The notes: generated from the sequence alone by a model not told the origin. Positions 53,359-62,209 are shown, numbered from the stretch's first letter. The stretch: DNA of 64,000 bases from JAHZMA01 sp965205905 (GCA_965205905.1 CBDBHZ010000012.1:434001-498000), one strand, 5' to 3'. Made by a program: numbers and translations.

Positions 53359-54567
53359 CTATGGTGATGCTTCGCGCTGAATCCAACCACCGCCTAGCAC
53401 TCTATCACCATCGTAACACACGGCAGCCTGCCCCGGCGCAATGCCATATTGCGGTTCGGTAAAATGCACGCGCATTCTATCACCACTTTTATCACCCTCT
53501 CGTTCTAGCCTTGCCTCGATGGGCTGCATCACTGAGCGATATTTAACCGTGATATTCTGTTGTAGCAGTGCCTCATCATCTGCAAACCAGTTGCAATGAC
53601 CAAGCAGGATTGATTGATTGCCTAACGCTTTTTTATCCCCCACAATCACACGCTGATGGTCGGCATCTAGTTTCAGCACATAAAGCGGTTTGGTGTCGTT
53701 ACCGCTGTTACCGCCAAGATTTATGCCCTTTCTCTGCCCAACTGTATAATGGGCAATGCCCTTATGCTGACCCAGAACATTGCCTGCCATATCAACAATA
53801 TCGCCACCCACAAATGCTTCGGGGCGTAATTTTTCTAAGATTGTGCGGTAATTGCCATCTGGCACAAAGCAAATATCTTGACTTTCAGCTTTGGCGGCAA
53901 CGGGCAGATTGTAATCTTCTGCCATTTGGCGCGTTACTGCTTTATCTTGCCCGCCTAGTGGAAAATAAAGAGTTTCAAGTTGCGCAGGTGTGGTGGCAAA
54001 TAAGAAATAGCTTTGGTCTTTTTTATCCTGCACAGCGCGATACAAGGATGCAACGCCATCATGCACTTGCTTTCTGATGTAATGCCCCGTTATCAGCGCA
54101 TCTGCACCCAATCGTTTGGTCTCGCCAAGCAAATCGTTAAACTTCACCGATTGATTGCAACGCACACAAGGCAGAGGCGTTTCGCCACGCACGTAGCTAT
54201 CGGCAAAATCATCAATTACTGATTGCTTGAAGCGCGTTTCGTAATCTAGCACATAATGGGTGATGCCCAAATGCGCCGCCACATTGCGGGCATCTTGAAT
54301 ATCTTGCCCCGCGCAACACGCGCCTTTACGTGCAGGAGTGGCGCCATTATCGCCCTGATTATAAAGCTGTAACGTAATGCCAATCACCTGATAGCCTTTT
54401 GCTTTCATTATTGCCGCTGCTACTGATGAATCCACGCCACCCGACATGGCAACCACCACACGGATATCGCTTGCAGGGCGCTGTAATATATCGGCAGGAA
54501 GCACTTCTGATATATCGGCTTTTGGTAATGCCACTTGTGGCGATGTATTTTGTGCTAGATGATTCAT
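53359..54567 (-). CDS. mnmA: tRNA-specific 2-thiouridylase MnmA
   Basis: 402-residue enzyme that thiolates U34 of tRNA-Lys, tRNA-Glu and tRNA-Gln. PP-loop VVVAMSGGVDSSVAAA near residue 40, catalytic cysteine pair in GACCAGQDIQDA and LPCVRCNQSVKF, then GHYIRKQ, KDQSYFLFAT and GNYRTILEK. An extra N-terminal 35 residues precede the PP-loop. MnmA and the GatCAB operon both act on tRNA-Glu/Gln maturation. Confidence 0.96.
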   Translation of the reverse strand: MNHLAQNTSPQVALPKADISEVLPADILQRPASDIRVVVAMSGGVDSSVAAAIMKAKGYQVIGITLQLYNQGDNGATPARKGACCAGQDIQDARNVAAHLGITHYVLDYETRFKQSVIDDFADSYVRGETPLPCVRCNQSVKFNDLLGETKRLGADALITGHYIRKQVHDGVASLYRAVQDKKDQSYFLFATTPAQLETLYFPLGGQDKAVTRQMAEDYNLPVAAKAESQDICFVPDGNYRTILEKLRPEAFVGGDIVDMAGNVLGQHKGIAHYTVGQRKGINLGGNSGNDTKPLYVLKLDADHQRVIVGDKKALGNQSILLGHCNWFADDEALLQQNITVKYRSVMQPIEARLEREGDKSGDRMRVHFTEPQYGIAPGQAAVCYDGDRVLGGGWIQREASP

Positions 54568-54623
54568 AATATTTACACATTAGCCGATAGTTAGCAGAAT
54601 ATCAAGAATTGCTTTATTTCCAC

Positions 54624-54650
54624 TTGACTTTACCAAAGCAATGCTATAGT
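54624..54650 (+). promoter_or_regulatory. candidate rpsF operon promoter
   Basis: TTGACT (54624-54629) and TATAGT (54645-54650) each match the consensus at 5 of 6 positions, with a short 15-base spacer. The start near 54657 gives a leader of about 90 bases that contains the hairpin at 54704-54724. Confidence 0.5.
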
Positions 54651-54703
54651 TTTGCACTTCAATTTACATAACCTTACTCTGCTTGTTGATAAGTGGGGTT
54701 TAC

Positions 54704-54724
54704 AATAAAGAGACACTCTTTATT
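54704..54724 (+). promoter_or_regulatory. rpsF leader hairpin
   Basis: A perfect 9-pair stem AATAAAGAG / CTCTTTATT with a 3-base loop ACA, starting 44 bases and ending 24 bases before the rpsF ATG, followed by TTAGCCGAAAGGGAA. No T-run follows. S6:S18 autoregulatory motifs with a bulged CCG are known in rpsF leaders; whether the nearby GCCG belongs to such a motif is unproven. Confidence 0.45.
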
Positions 54725-54747
54725 AAATTAGCCGAAAGGGAATATTA

Positions 54748-55278
54748 ATGCCGATTTATGAAACGGTATGTATCTTGCGCCCAGATTTATCTAAAGCGCA
54801 AGTTGACCAAATCAATAGCGACAATATAGATATTATCAAATCCGTTGATAAAGCGGTAAAGATTGGTCGCCAAGAATATTGGGGTGCGCGCACCCTTGCC
54901 TATCGCATCAAAAAACAGCGTAAAGGGCATTATTTGCTTGTTAATTACGATGGTGAGAGTGCGGCAGTGAAAGAATTAGAGCGCAAAATGGGTCTTAACG
55001 AAGATGTGTTACGCTATATAACAGTAAAAGTAGATGCAATGCCTACTGAACCATCACCAATGATGAAAATTATAGATGATGATGAATTTCGCCGTCCACG
55101 GTATAATAAATTTGACGATAAAAAATTTGACGACCGACCAAGACCAAACAGAAATGATGGCGACAGAAGTGATGCAAGAAGCGATGATAAATATCGCGAT
55201 AATCGCGATGCACCAGTTCAAGCTGATATCGCCCAACAAGCTGACACAAAAGAAGTAAAGGATAAGAATGATGAGTGA
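54748..55278 (+). CDS. rpsF: 30S ribosomal protein S6
   Basis: 176-residue S6, longer than the usual 95-135. The core (residues 1-95: MPIYETVCILRPDLSKAQVD, GARTLAYRIKKQRKGHYLL, GLNEDVLRYITVKVD) is standard. From about residue 105 a charged low-complexity tail follows, rich in Asp, Arg and Lys (repeated DDK, DARSDD). AAGGG precedes the ATG. First gene of rpsF-rpsR-rplI; the stop overlaps rpsR by 11 bases. Confidence 0.96.
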   Translation: MPIYETVCILRPDLSKAQVDQINSDNIDIIKSVDKAVKIGRQEYWGARTLAYRIKKQRKGHYLLVNYDGESAAVKELERKMGLNEDVLRYITVKVDAMPTEPSPMMKIIDDDEFRRPRYNKFDDKKFDDRPRPNRNDGDRSDARSDDKYRDNRDAPVQADIAQQADTKEVKDKNDE

Positions 55279-55603
55279 AGAAACAACTGACATCTCACCA
55301 GATGCAAATGCAAATCCATCTGATGATGCACCAGCAACCAAACTTGCACCCGGTGAAAAAACAGAATCAGCGAAATCGGCTTCTATCCCACGTAAAAGTT
55401 GGCGTAAACAATGTTATTTTTCGCAACCCGGTGCGCCCGTCATTGACTATAAAGATACAAAATTATTGCAACGTTTCTTAACAGAACGCGGTAAAATCGT
55501 ACCAAACCGTCTATCAACAGTATCAATCCAAAAACAGCGCGACCTTGCCAATGCAGTCAAACGCGCCCGTGCGATTGCTTTACTGCCTTATGTGAAACGC
55601 TAG
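55268..55603 (+). CDS. rpsR: 30S ribosomal protein S18
   Basis: 111-residue S18 with a 35-residue acidic/Ser-rich N-terminal extension (DISPDANANPSDDAPATK) ahead of the conserved fold (CYFSQPGAPVIDYKDTKLL, RFLTERGKIVPNRLS, RDLANAVKRARAIALLPY). Two tandem ATG codons (55268, 55271) begin the frame. It lies in the small subunit platform next to S6. Overlap with rpsF suggests coupled translation, consistent with S6-S18 heterodimer formation. Confidence 0.95.
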   Translation: MMSEETTDISPDANANPSDDAPATKLAPGEKTESAKSASIPRKSWRKQCYFSQPGAPVIDYKDTKLLQRFLTERGKIVPNRLSTVSIQKQRDLANAVKRARAIALLPYVKR

Positions 55604-55620
55604 AAGAAAGAGATAAAAAA

Positions 55621-56325
55621 ATGGTTCAAGTTATTCTTATTGAGCGCGTTGAAAAATTAGGTAAAATCGGCGATGTGGTTGAGGTTAAACCCGGCTATGC
55701 GCGCAATTTTCTACTGCCTAAAAATAAAGCGCTTCGTTCTACCAAAGAAAATTTGGTAAGTTTTGAAAGCCGTCGTGCCGAAATTGAGGCGCAAGATGGT
55801 GAAAAATCAAGTGTTGCTTCAAGATTGGCTGATAGATTAAGTGGCAAAGAAATTGTTCTGATTCGCGCCGCCAGTGAAAGCGGTCAGCTTTATGGCTCAG
55901 TAACAGCGCGCGATATTGCCAATGAAATTACCACACAATTATCAGAAAATATCACACGCAATCAAGTGATTTTGGAAGTGCCTGTGAAACAGTTGGGTAT
56001 TTTTCCGCAAAAAATCAACCTGCATGGCGATGTGAATGTCGTGATTGATTTAAATGTTGCCAAAACCGAAGATGAGGCAAAAACACAGCGGCAGAAATTA
56101 ATTGATGCCGCCAATAAGCAAAAGGCAAAAGCTGAAAATGATGCCAGAAAGCCATGGGTGCAACCTGTGGAAGAAGCAGTTGTTGAGACTGAAGCAGATG
56201 CAGAAGAAACCGAAGCAGCTGATGATATTTCGGCTGAAGCTGTTGAAGTAGAAACAGCTGAACAGACTGATGAAACGCCAGATGACGAACAAGCTGATGA
56301 TGAACAAGCGGAAACAAAAACGTAA
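55621..56325 (+). CDS. rplI: 50S ribosomal protein L9
   Basis: 234-residue L9 (usual 150-190). N-terminal rRNA-binding domain VILIERVEKLGKIGDVVEVKPGYARNFLLPKNKAL, long connecting helix, C-terminal domain with ASESGQLYGSVTARDIANEI. The final 60 residues form a strongly acidic Glu/Asp/Ala/Thr-rich tail (for example DDEQADDEQAE). AGAAAGAG lies upstream of the ATG. Last gene of the rpsF cluster before the hairpin-rich gap. Confidence 0.96.
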   Translation: MVQVILIERVEKLGKIGDVVEVKPGYARNFLLPKNKALRSTKENLVSFESRRAEIEAQDGEKSSVASRLADRLSGKEIVLIRAASESGQLYGSVTARDIANEITTQLSENITRNQVILEVPVKQLGIFPQKINLHGDVNVVIDLNVAKTEDEAKTQRQKLIDAANKQKAKAENDARKPWVQPVEEAVVETEADAEETEAADDISAEAVEVETAEQTDETPDDEQADDEQAETKT

Positions 56326-56358
56326 CGCTACGATTCGGCACTCTATTGAAAATATTGC

Positions 56359-56399
56359 AATCCCTTATTTTATCTCTTGACATGAAAAAATAAGGGATT
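56359..56399. other. 13-pair inverted repeat after rplI
   Basis: Perfect arms AATCCCTTATTTT (56359-56371) and AAAATAAGGGATT (56387-56399) with a 15-base loop, beginning 34 bases after the rplI stop. Only TTT follows, so as a terminator it is weak; it may be a transcript end, RNase processing site or bidirectional element. Its loop holds TTGACA (56377-56382), complementary to the TGTCAA that starts at 56400 next to the second hairpin. Confidence 0.55.
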
Positions 56400-56400
56400 T

Positions 56401-56428
56401 GTCAATGTAAAAGCATTTTTGCATTGAC
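56401..56428. other. second hairpin immediately downstream
   Basis: Arms GTCAATGTAAAA (56401-56412) and TTTTGCATTGAC (56417-56428) form a 12-pair stem with one G-U pair and loop GCAT. It directly abuts the preceding inverted repeat. No T-run follows. Together they make a two-hairpin element between rplI and dnaB. Confidence 0.55.
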
Positions 56429-56493
56429 TTATCCCCGTATTTATTGTTTATTTTTGACTTTAACTTGTGTATATACAAACTATTTGATGCAAC

Positions 56494-56509
56494 TTGGTTA
56501 AACTACCAA
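56494..56509 (+). promoter_or_regulatory. dyad just before the dnaB start codon
   Basis: TTGGT-TAAACT-ACCAA ends one base before the dnaB ATG, where a Shine-Dalgarno would normally be; none is visible. An AT-rich palindrome GTATATAC (56469-56476) lies 18 bases upstream of it. These could be operators or a translation-controlling hairpin. Confidence 0.35.
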
Positions 56510-56510
56510 C

Positions 56511-58019
56511 ATGAATATTGCCAACAAAAATAACTCCCCATCGCCAGCCGTCGATACCAGCGATAGCACAACCATTCGTGCGCCACATAATCTTGAGGTG
56601 GAGGCTGCTTTATTGGGTGGATTGTTGCGTAACAATAAAATTTTTGAACAGATAAGCGAAATCACCATAGCCGACCATTTTTATCATGGCGGTCATGCTC
56701 AGATTTACACCATGATTAGCGGTTTGCTGAATGATGGGCGCGTTGCCAACGAAGATACCCTTGCCCACCATGCCCAAGCTGATGATATTCTAAAAACTAT
56801 CGGTGGTGCTAGCTATATCAAATCGCTTGCTGATAATGCGTTGGTGATTATTGCTGTGCAAGAATATGCACAATTACTCAAAGATTTATTCCTAAAACGT
56901 GAACTGATGGGAATCGGTGAAAGTTGTGTGATAAGGGCGGGCAGTAAAACCCATGAAACTGCTAATGAGCAAATCGAGAATGTTGAGCAAAAATTATTCT
57001 TGCTAGCCGAACATAGTCATAGTGAATCATCGGTGGTGACATTCGGAGAATCCATTAAAAGCGCGCTTGATACGATGGATAAAGCCATGCGTAACGATGG
57101 CAAGCTGACTGGCATTTCTACTGGTTTGAAAGATTTAGATGCCGTATTAGGTGGCTTACAAAAAACTGATTTGATTGTGCTTGCAGGGCGTCCCAGTATG
57201 GGTAAATCGGCAATGGCGCTGAATATTGGCTATAATGCCGCTAAAAATTTTAAGCAACTTTATGATGAAGATGGTAATGAAATTGGTTATGAGGGCGCAA
57301 AGGTTGCAGTATTTTCACTAGAAATGTCTGCCGAACAAATCGCATCGCGTTTATTATCGGCAGCCAGCGAAACCAATAGCGTTTCACTGCGGCGCGGACA
57401 AATCAATCAGGAACAATTTAATCGCATTGCCCGTAAGGCACAAGAAATAGATAAATTACCGCTTTATATTGATGAAACATCGATGCTAACAGCAAGTAAA
57501 ATCAGGCAGAGGGCGCGCCGTTTCAAGCGTAAACAAGGGCTAGATTTAATCATTATCGACTATTTGCAATTACTGCACGCAGGCGCTGATGAACGTGCCG
57601 ATAATCGCGTGTTAGAAATATCACTGATGACACGGCAATTAAAAGGCTTGGCGCGTGAATTAAATATCCCGATTCTTATCTTATCGCAATTATCGCGGGC
57701 GGTGGAAAGTCGTGACCCACCTATCCCTAACCTAGCTGATTTGCGCGATTCGGGTGCGATTGAACAAGATGCCGATGTGGTGGCGTTTATTTATCGCCCT
57801 GAATATTATCTGCAACGCAAACCGCCCGAGAGACGCGAGAATGAAACAGATACAAAATTTGATGACCGTTACCAGAATTATCAAATTCGGTTAGAAGAAA
57901 GCCGTAATAAGGCGCAGTTGCATATTGCCAAGCACCGACATGGCGAAACTGGCGTGGTTGACCTTTACTTCAATCCCGAATTTGCGCTTTTCAGTGATTT
58001 AGAAAAACGCTATGATTAA
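56511..58019 (+). CDS. dnaB: replicative DNA helicase DnaB
   Basis: 502-residue hexameric helicase that unwinds DNA at the replication fork. N-terminal DnaB domain (about residues 20-125, NLEVEAALLGGLLRNNK), linker, and RecA-like ATPase with Walker A AGRPSMGKSAMALNIG near residue 227, Walker B LDLIIIDYLQLL, and SQLSRAVESRDP and DLRDSGAIEQDADVV. It has no intein. No dnaC or dnaI is present, but a DUF721/DciA-like gene is at 33885. Position after rplI is the common alphaproteobacterial order. Confidence 0.97.
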   Translation: MNIANKNNSPSPAVDTSDSTTIRAPHNLEVEAALLGGLLRNNKIFEQISEITIADHFYHGGHAQIYTMISGLLNDGRVANEDTLAHHAQADDILKTIGGASYIKSLADNALVIIAVQEYAQLLKDLFLKRELMGIGESCVIRAGSKTHETANEQIENVEQKLFLLAEHSHSESSVVTFGESIKSALDTMDKAMRNDGKLTGISTGLKDLDAVLGGLQKTDLIVLAGRPSMGKSAMALNIGYNAAKNFKQLYDEDGNEIGYEGAKVAVFSLEMSAEQIASRLLSAASETNSVSLRRGQINQEQFNRIARKAQEIDKLPLYIDETSMLTASKIRQRARRFKRKQGLDLIIIDYLQLLHAGADERADNRVLEISLMTRQLKGLARELNIPILILSQLSRAVESRDPPIPNLADLRDSGAIEQDADVVAFIYRPEYYLQRKPPERRENETDTKFDDRYQNYQIRLEESRNKAQLHIAKHRHGETGVVDLYFNPEFALFSDLEKRYD

Positions 58020-58022
58020 AAG

Positions 58023-59150
58023 ATGCCGAATCTGCTAATTGATAAACATGCACTGATTGCCAATTATCACTATTTGCAACAGCAAGTGGCGGCTGGCGTT
58101 AGCGTTAATCCTGTGGTGAAGGGCAATGCCTATGGGCTTGGTGCGGATGTGATTGCGCCGCTATTGCATGAAGCAGGTGCGCGGTTGTTTTTTACCGCCC
58201 ATTTTGAAGAAGCGTTACAGTTGAGATATAATCCCCTTTTACAATCCTCAAATTTTGCGCCGCTGAATGGTTTTGTGAATAAGGTCGCAGACGCCCGTGA
58301 TTATATCAGGCATGGCATCACGCCTATCTTTAACAGCATACAGCAAATGCAAGAATGGCGCGATGAGATTGCCAGCAAGGAAATGGCAAGCAATACGCCC
58401 TCACCCGCCTCCACATTTTTGCATATTGATACGGGCATGAATCGATTGGGCGTTGCCTATGATGAAATCTTACAACAATGTGATAATAAAGATTTTTTTG
58501 ATTTACTCAAACAAGCCAATGTTACGCATATATTATCGCATTTATTAGCCTCTGATGATGTCGATTCGCCCTATAATGCACAGCAATTATTAAAATTGCA
58601 AAATTTACAGAAAAAAATCAATTTGCCGATGATTGTCTCCAATTCCGCTGGCATCATGCTTGGTGAAAATTATCATTTTGCGGGCGTTAAACCGGGCGTT
58701 TCTCTTTATGGTGGCTTTCGTGATATGTTTCCACAATTAAAGCATGTTCTTGATTTGGAAGCACCAATTATTCAGATAAATAATGTAAGAAAAGGCGAAT
58801 CGATTGGCTATGATGCTGTGTATGTTGCCCCGCATGATATGCAAACCGCTACCATCGAATGCGGCTATGCTGATGGCTATTTACGCTATGGCGAAAAAAA
58901 TATATCACGTAAAACGCGCCATATATTGATTGATGACCAGTTAGCACCACTGGTTGGGCGCATATCGATGGATGTTATTACTGTTGATATTACAAAAATT
59001 ATGCGTAAAGATTTGCTTTCACTTGGAAAAATGGTTAAACTAATATGGAAAAATTACGATATTAATAATATCGCATATCAAACGGGAACAATTCCCCATG
59101 AATTCTTGACCTTTTTCTCGAAAAGGGTTAAACGGGTTATAGTAGATTAA
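58023..59150 (+). CDS. alr: alanine racemase
   Basis: 375-residue PLP enzyme making D-Ala for peptidoglycan. The PLP lysine lies in PVVKGNAYGLG near residue 38 and the catalytic tyrosine in SIGYDAVYVAP near residue 262. The N-terminal barrel is followed by a beta domain (after about 240) with VGRISMDVITVDIT. It is 3 bases after dnaB, so very likely co-transcribed. Confidence 0.95.
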   Translation: MPNLLIDKHALIANYHYLQQQVAAGVSVNPVVKGNAYGLGADVIAPLLHEAGARLFFTAHFEEALQLRYNPLLQSSNFAPLNGFVNKVADARDYIRHGITPIFNSIQQMQEWRDEIASKEMASNTPSPASTFLHIDTGMNRLGVAYDEILQQCDNKDFFDLLKQANVTHILSHLLASDDVDSPYNAQQLLKLQNLQKKINLPMIVSNSAGIMLGENYHFAGVKPGVSLYGGFRDMFPQLKHVLDLEAPIIQINNVRKGESIGYDAVYVAPHDMQTATIECGYADGYLRYGEKNISRKTRHILIDDQLAPLVGRISMDVITVDITKIMRKDLLSLGKMVKLIWKNYDINNIAYQTGTIPHEFLTFFSKRVKRVIVD

Positions 59151-59173
59151 ATTAGAATGTGTTAGGAAGTATA

Positions 59174-59959
59174 ATGACGCGATTTTTAGATTTTTTGAGC
59201 AATATTGGCGGTGTTGTCATTCGATTTTTTGAGATGTTGGGTGAGATTATTTTGTTTGCCTTGAATGGCGTTTCGCATTTTTTTCGCCCGCCTTTCTATC
59301 TCAATATTTTATGGCGACAAATAATTGAGATTGGCTATTTCTCACTGCCCGTTGTGGGCATGACCACGCTGTTTTCAGGCATGGTGCTAGCGTTGCAAAG
59401 CTATTCAGGCTTTCAAGCTAATTTTGCCGAAGCAACAATACCATTATTGATAGTGGTGGCGATTACCCGCGAATTAGGACCCGTTTTAGCAGGGCTGATG
59501 GTGGCAGGTAGAATCGGGGCATCAATGGCAGCAGAATTAGGCACGATGCGCGTTACCGAACAAATTGATGCGCTTGGCACATTGCAAACTGACCCCTTCA
59601 AATATTTGATTGCGCCACGTTTATTAGCAGGCTTAATAATGTTGCCTTTCTTGGTGTTGATTGGTGATATTCTAGGCGTGATGGGTGGCTTTCTTGTTGG
59701 CGCGTATAAGCTTGACCTTAATCCGATTATTTTCATCACCAATGCACGTGATGCTTTGGATACAGTGGGCTTGATTTCAGGCTTGGTAAAAGCCGCCGTG
59801 TTTGGCTTTGTTGTTTGCTTAATGGGTTGCTATCATGGCTTTAACTCATCAGGCGGTGCGCGCGGTGTTGGCACGGCAACAACCAATGCTGTGGTGAGCG
59901 CATCTATCTTAATCTTAATATTTAACTATTTCATCACAGAGATATTCTTCTCTCGGTAA
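59174..59959 (+). CDS. mlaE: MlaE-type ABC transporter permease
   Basis: 261-residue permease of the Mla phospholipid-transport system. Multiple helices with the family motifs GMTTLFSGMVLALQSYSGF, TRELGPVLAGLMVAGRIGAS, MAAELGTMRVTEQIDAL and FKYLIAPRLLAG. The ATG at 59174 is chosen because AGGA lies 6 bases before it; a GTG at 59159 is an alternative. It is followed by mlaF; the usual MCE protein mlaD and periplasmic mlaC are absent here. Confidence 0.93.
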   Translation: MTRFLDFLSNIGGVVIRFFEMLGEIILFALNGVSHFFRPPFYLNILWRQIIEIGYFSLPVVGMTTLFSGMVLALQSYSGFQANFAEATIPLLIVVAITRELGPVLAGLMVAGRIGASMAAELGTMRVTEQIDALGTLQTDPFKYLIAPRLLAGLIMLPFLVLIGDILGVMGGFLVGAYKLDLNPIIFITNARDALDTVGLISGLVKAAVFGFVVCLMGCYHGFNSSGGARGVGTATTNAVVSASILILIFNYFITEIFFSR

Positions 59960-59993
59960 TCCATACAAAGTTTAATACGAAAGTAACGAAATC

Positions 59994-60785
59994 ATGAATG
60001 AAAAATCAAAAAAAGACGCTCCTCTTAAAATTGAGTTGAAGAATGTTAAACGCCATTTTGGCAATAAAAAAGTATTAGATGGTGTTGATTTAACTGTCAA
60101 AGATGGCGAATCAGTCGTTATTATCGGTGGCTCTGGCACAGGTAAATCTGTTACATTAAAATGTATATTAGGCTTGCTGAATCCGCAAGAAGGCGATATC
60201 TTTTTTGATGGTAAATCCATCGTCGGGATTAAGAAATCCGAGCGCGACCGCGTGAATAATAAAATCGGTATGTTGTTTCAATATGCGGCATTATTTGATA
60301 GTCTTAATATCTGGCAAAATGTAGCGTTTGGGCTTATTTACGGGCAAGGAATGCCAAAACATGAAGCTTACGAGATTGCGATTGAACGGCTTGCTGATGT
60401 AGGGTTAGGCGCAGATGTGGCGCCATTAATGCCTGATGAAGTATCAGGCGGTATGAAAAAACGGATTGCGTTAGCGCGTGCGATTGCCACCAAACCTGAG
60501 GTTATCTTTTTTGATGAGCCAACCACTGGGCTTGACCCCATCACTGGCGATGTGATTAACGAGCTTATTCGTGATTGCGTCAAAAATATCGGCGCGACCG
60601 CGCTTTCTATCACCCATGATATGAGTTCGGTACGTAAAATCGCTGACCGCGTTGCCATGCTTTATCAAGGCAAAATCATTTGGTGTGATACTGTGGAAGC
60701 AATGGATAAAACTGATAATCCGTATGTAAGGCAATTTATTACTGGCTCAGGCGAAGGACCGATTAAAACCAACCCTAGACAGTAG
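59994..60785 (+). CDS. mlaF: MlaF-type ABC transporter ATP-binding protein
   Basis: 263-residue ATPase pairing with MlaE. Walker A GGSGTGKSVTLKCILGL, Q-loop MLFQYAALFDSLNIW, signature VSGGMKKRIALARAIATKPE, Walker B VIFFDEPTTGLDP, switch His in ITHDMSSV. The variant signature VSGGMKKR is characteristic of the Mla/Ttg2 group. Drives lipid movement between inner and outer membranes in homologues. Confidence 0.94.
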   Translation: MNEKSKKDAPLKIELKNVKRHFGNKKVLDGVDLTVKDGESVVIIGGSGTGKSVTLKCILGLLNPQEGDIFFDGKSIVGIKKSERDRVNNKIGMLFQYAALFDSLNIWQNVAFGLIYGQGMPKHEAYEIAIERLADVGLGADVAPLMPDEVSGGMKKRIALARAIATKPEVIFFDEPTTGLDPITGDVINELIRDCVKNIGATALSITHDMSSVRKIADRVAMLYQGKIIWCDTVEAMDKTDNPYVRQFITGSGEGPIKTNPRQ

Positions 60786-60799
60786 ATGCCCATCAAATA

Positions 60800-62209
60800 A
60801 TGGCAAAAAAAATCGCAACCCTCTTCTTTTGCAAATCATGTGGCGCAGAATATCGGCAATGGGAGGGCAAATGCCGTGCATGCGGTGATTGGAATAGCAT
60901 CACCGAAGCCCCTACTCCTACATTATCGCCTGTCGGTGGTTTTCAACAAGCAAAAACAGGCAAAATACGTAGTGGGCATGATGCCGCAAATATATTCACA
61001 CCATTAGGTTTAAGCGAAAATGTTACCGAAACATATCTGCCCACTGGCATGGCTGAGTTTGACCGCACCATTGGTGGTGGTATTGTGCCGGGCGGTGTTA
61101 CCTTAATTTCTGGCGACCCCGGCATTGGCAAATCCACATTGATTTTACAGATTACGGGCTTATTGGCAAAAAACAAAAAATGCGTCTATATTTCTGGTGA
61201 AGAATCACCGCATCAAATTAATTTACGCGCCAAACGGCTTAAGATTACTGATGGGTCGATTCAACTAGCAAGCCATTATGATTGTGATGTTTTATTGCAA
61301 GCACTTGACCAAATTAATCCTGATTTTGTGGTAATTGATTCGATTCAAACATTGGCAAGCGGGCAAGCACAAGGCGCACCCGGCAGTATCACCCAGATTC
61401 GCACCATCACGCAAATGCTGGTGCATTATGCCAAAGCGAATCATTGCGCGATGATGCTAGTGGGGCATGTTACCAAAGAAGGCAATATTGCTGGTCCGCG
61501 CCTGTTAGAACATATGGTTGATACTGTGCTTTATCTTGAGGGCGATAAAAACCAGTATTATCGCCTGCTTCGCACCATTAAAAACCGTTTCGGCGCAACT
61601 GACGAGACTGGAATTTTTGACCTACAGCAAGATGGCATGCACGAAGTATCGAATCCTTCAGCGATTTTCACCAGTGGCGATGATAACAGCATTGTTAGTC
61701 CGGGCAAAGCGGTCTGTATCACCACCACTGGCACCCGTCCGCTGATGGTAGATATTCAGGCTTTGGTTGCCTCTTCTGTGTATCCTATGCCCAAACGGAC
61801 TGCTTTGGGCTTTGATGGCGCAAGGCTGGATATGATTATCGCGATTCTAGAAAATCATGCGGGCTATGCGTTTGCAGGGCATGATATTTATTTGAATGTG
61901 GCAGGTGGCTTGAAAATTCGCGAGCCTGCTGCCGATTTGGCCGCCGCCGCCGCACTGATTTCGGCATTGTTAGGGCGCGCTTTGCCCCATAATATCGCTT
62001 TTGCAGGCGAATTAGGGCTTTCTGGCGAGGTGCGCGCTGTTAGCTTATGGGAGTTGCGGGTGAAAGAAGCAAAAAAAATGGGCTTTGATAAGGTGATATT
62101 ACCTGCCCCCGTCTTGCCAAATCAAGCTGATAAGGTTACAACAGATAAACACATCGATATTATGCGTTCGGTGCATCAATTTCCATCCTTGATGAAAGAT
62201 TTAAGTTAG
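60800..62209 (+). CDS. radA: DNA repair protein RadA
   Basis: 469-residue RecA-like protein aiding branch migration in recombination. N-terminal zinc finger FFCKSCGAEYRQWEGKCRAC, Walker A SGDPGIGKSTLIL near residue 110, the RadA-specific KNRFG in TIKNRFGATDETG, and a C-terminal Lon-protease-like domain (AAALISALLGRALP, FAGELGLSGEVRAV). Length is typical. Begins 14 bases after mlaF. Confidence 0.97.
   Translation: MAKKIATLFFCKSCGAEYRQWEGKCRACGDWNSITEAPTPTLSPVGGFQQAKTGKIRSGHDAANIFTPLGLSENVTETYLPTGMAEFDRTIGGGIVPGGVTLISGDPGIGKSTLILQITGLLAKNKKCVYISGEESPHQINLRAKRLKITDGSIQLASHYDCDVLLQALDQINPDFVVIDSIQTLASGQAQGAPGSITQIRTITQMLVHYAKANHCAMMLVGHVTKEGNIAGPRLLEHMVDTVLYLEGDKNQYYRLLRTIKNRFGATDETGIFDLQQDGMHEVSNPSAIFTSGDDNSIVSPGKAVCITTTGTRPLMVDIQALVASSVYPMPKRTALGFDGARLDMIIAILENHAGYAFAGHDIYLNVAGGLKIREPAADLAAAAALISALLGRALPHNIAFAGELGLSGEVRAVSLWELRVKEAKKMGFDKVILPAPVLPNQADKVTTDKHIDIMRSVHQFPSLMKDLS

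Noticed and set aside
53568..54077. Open frame of about 169 codons antisense to mnmA
   Set aside because: Composition (Cys, Gln, Leu, His-rich) is that of a reverse-strand shadow; mnmA is intact on the other strand.
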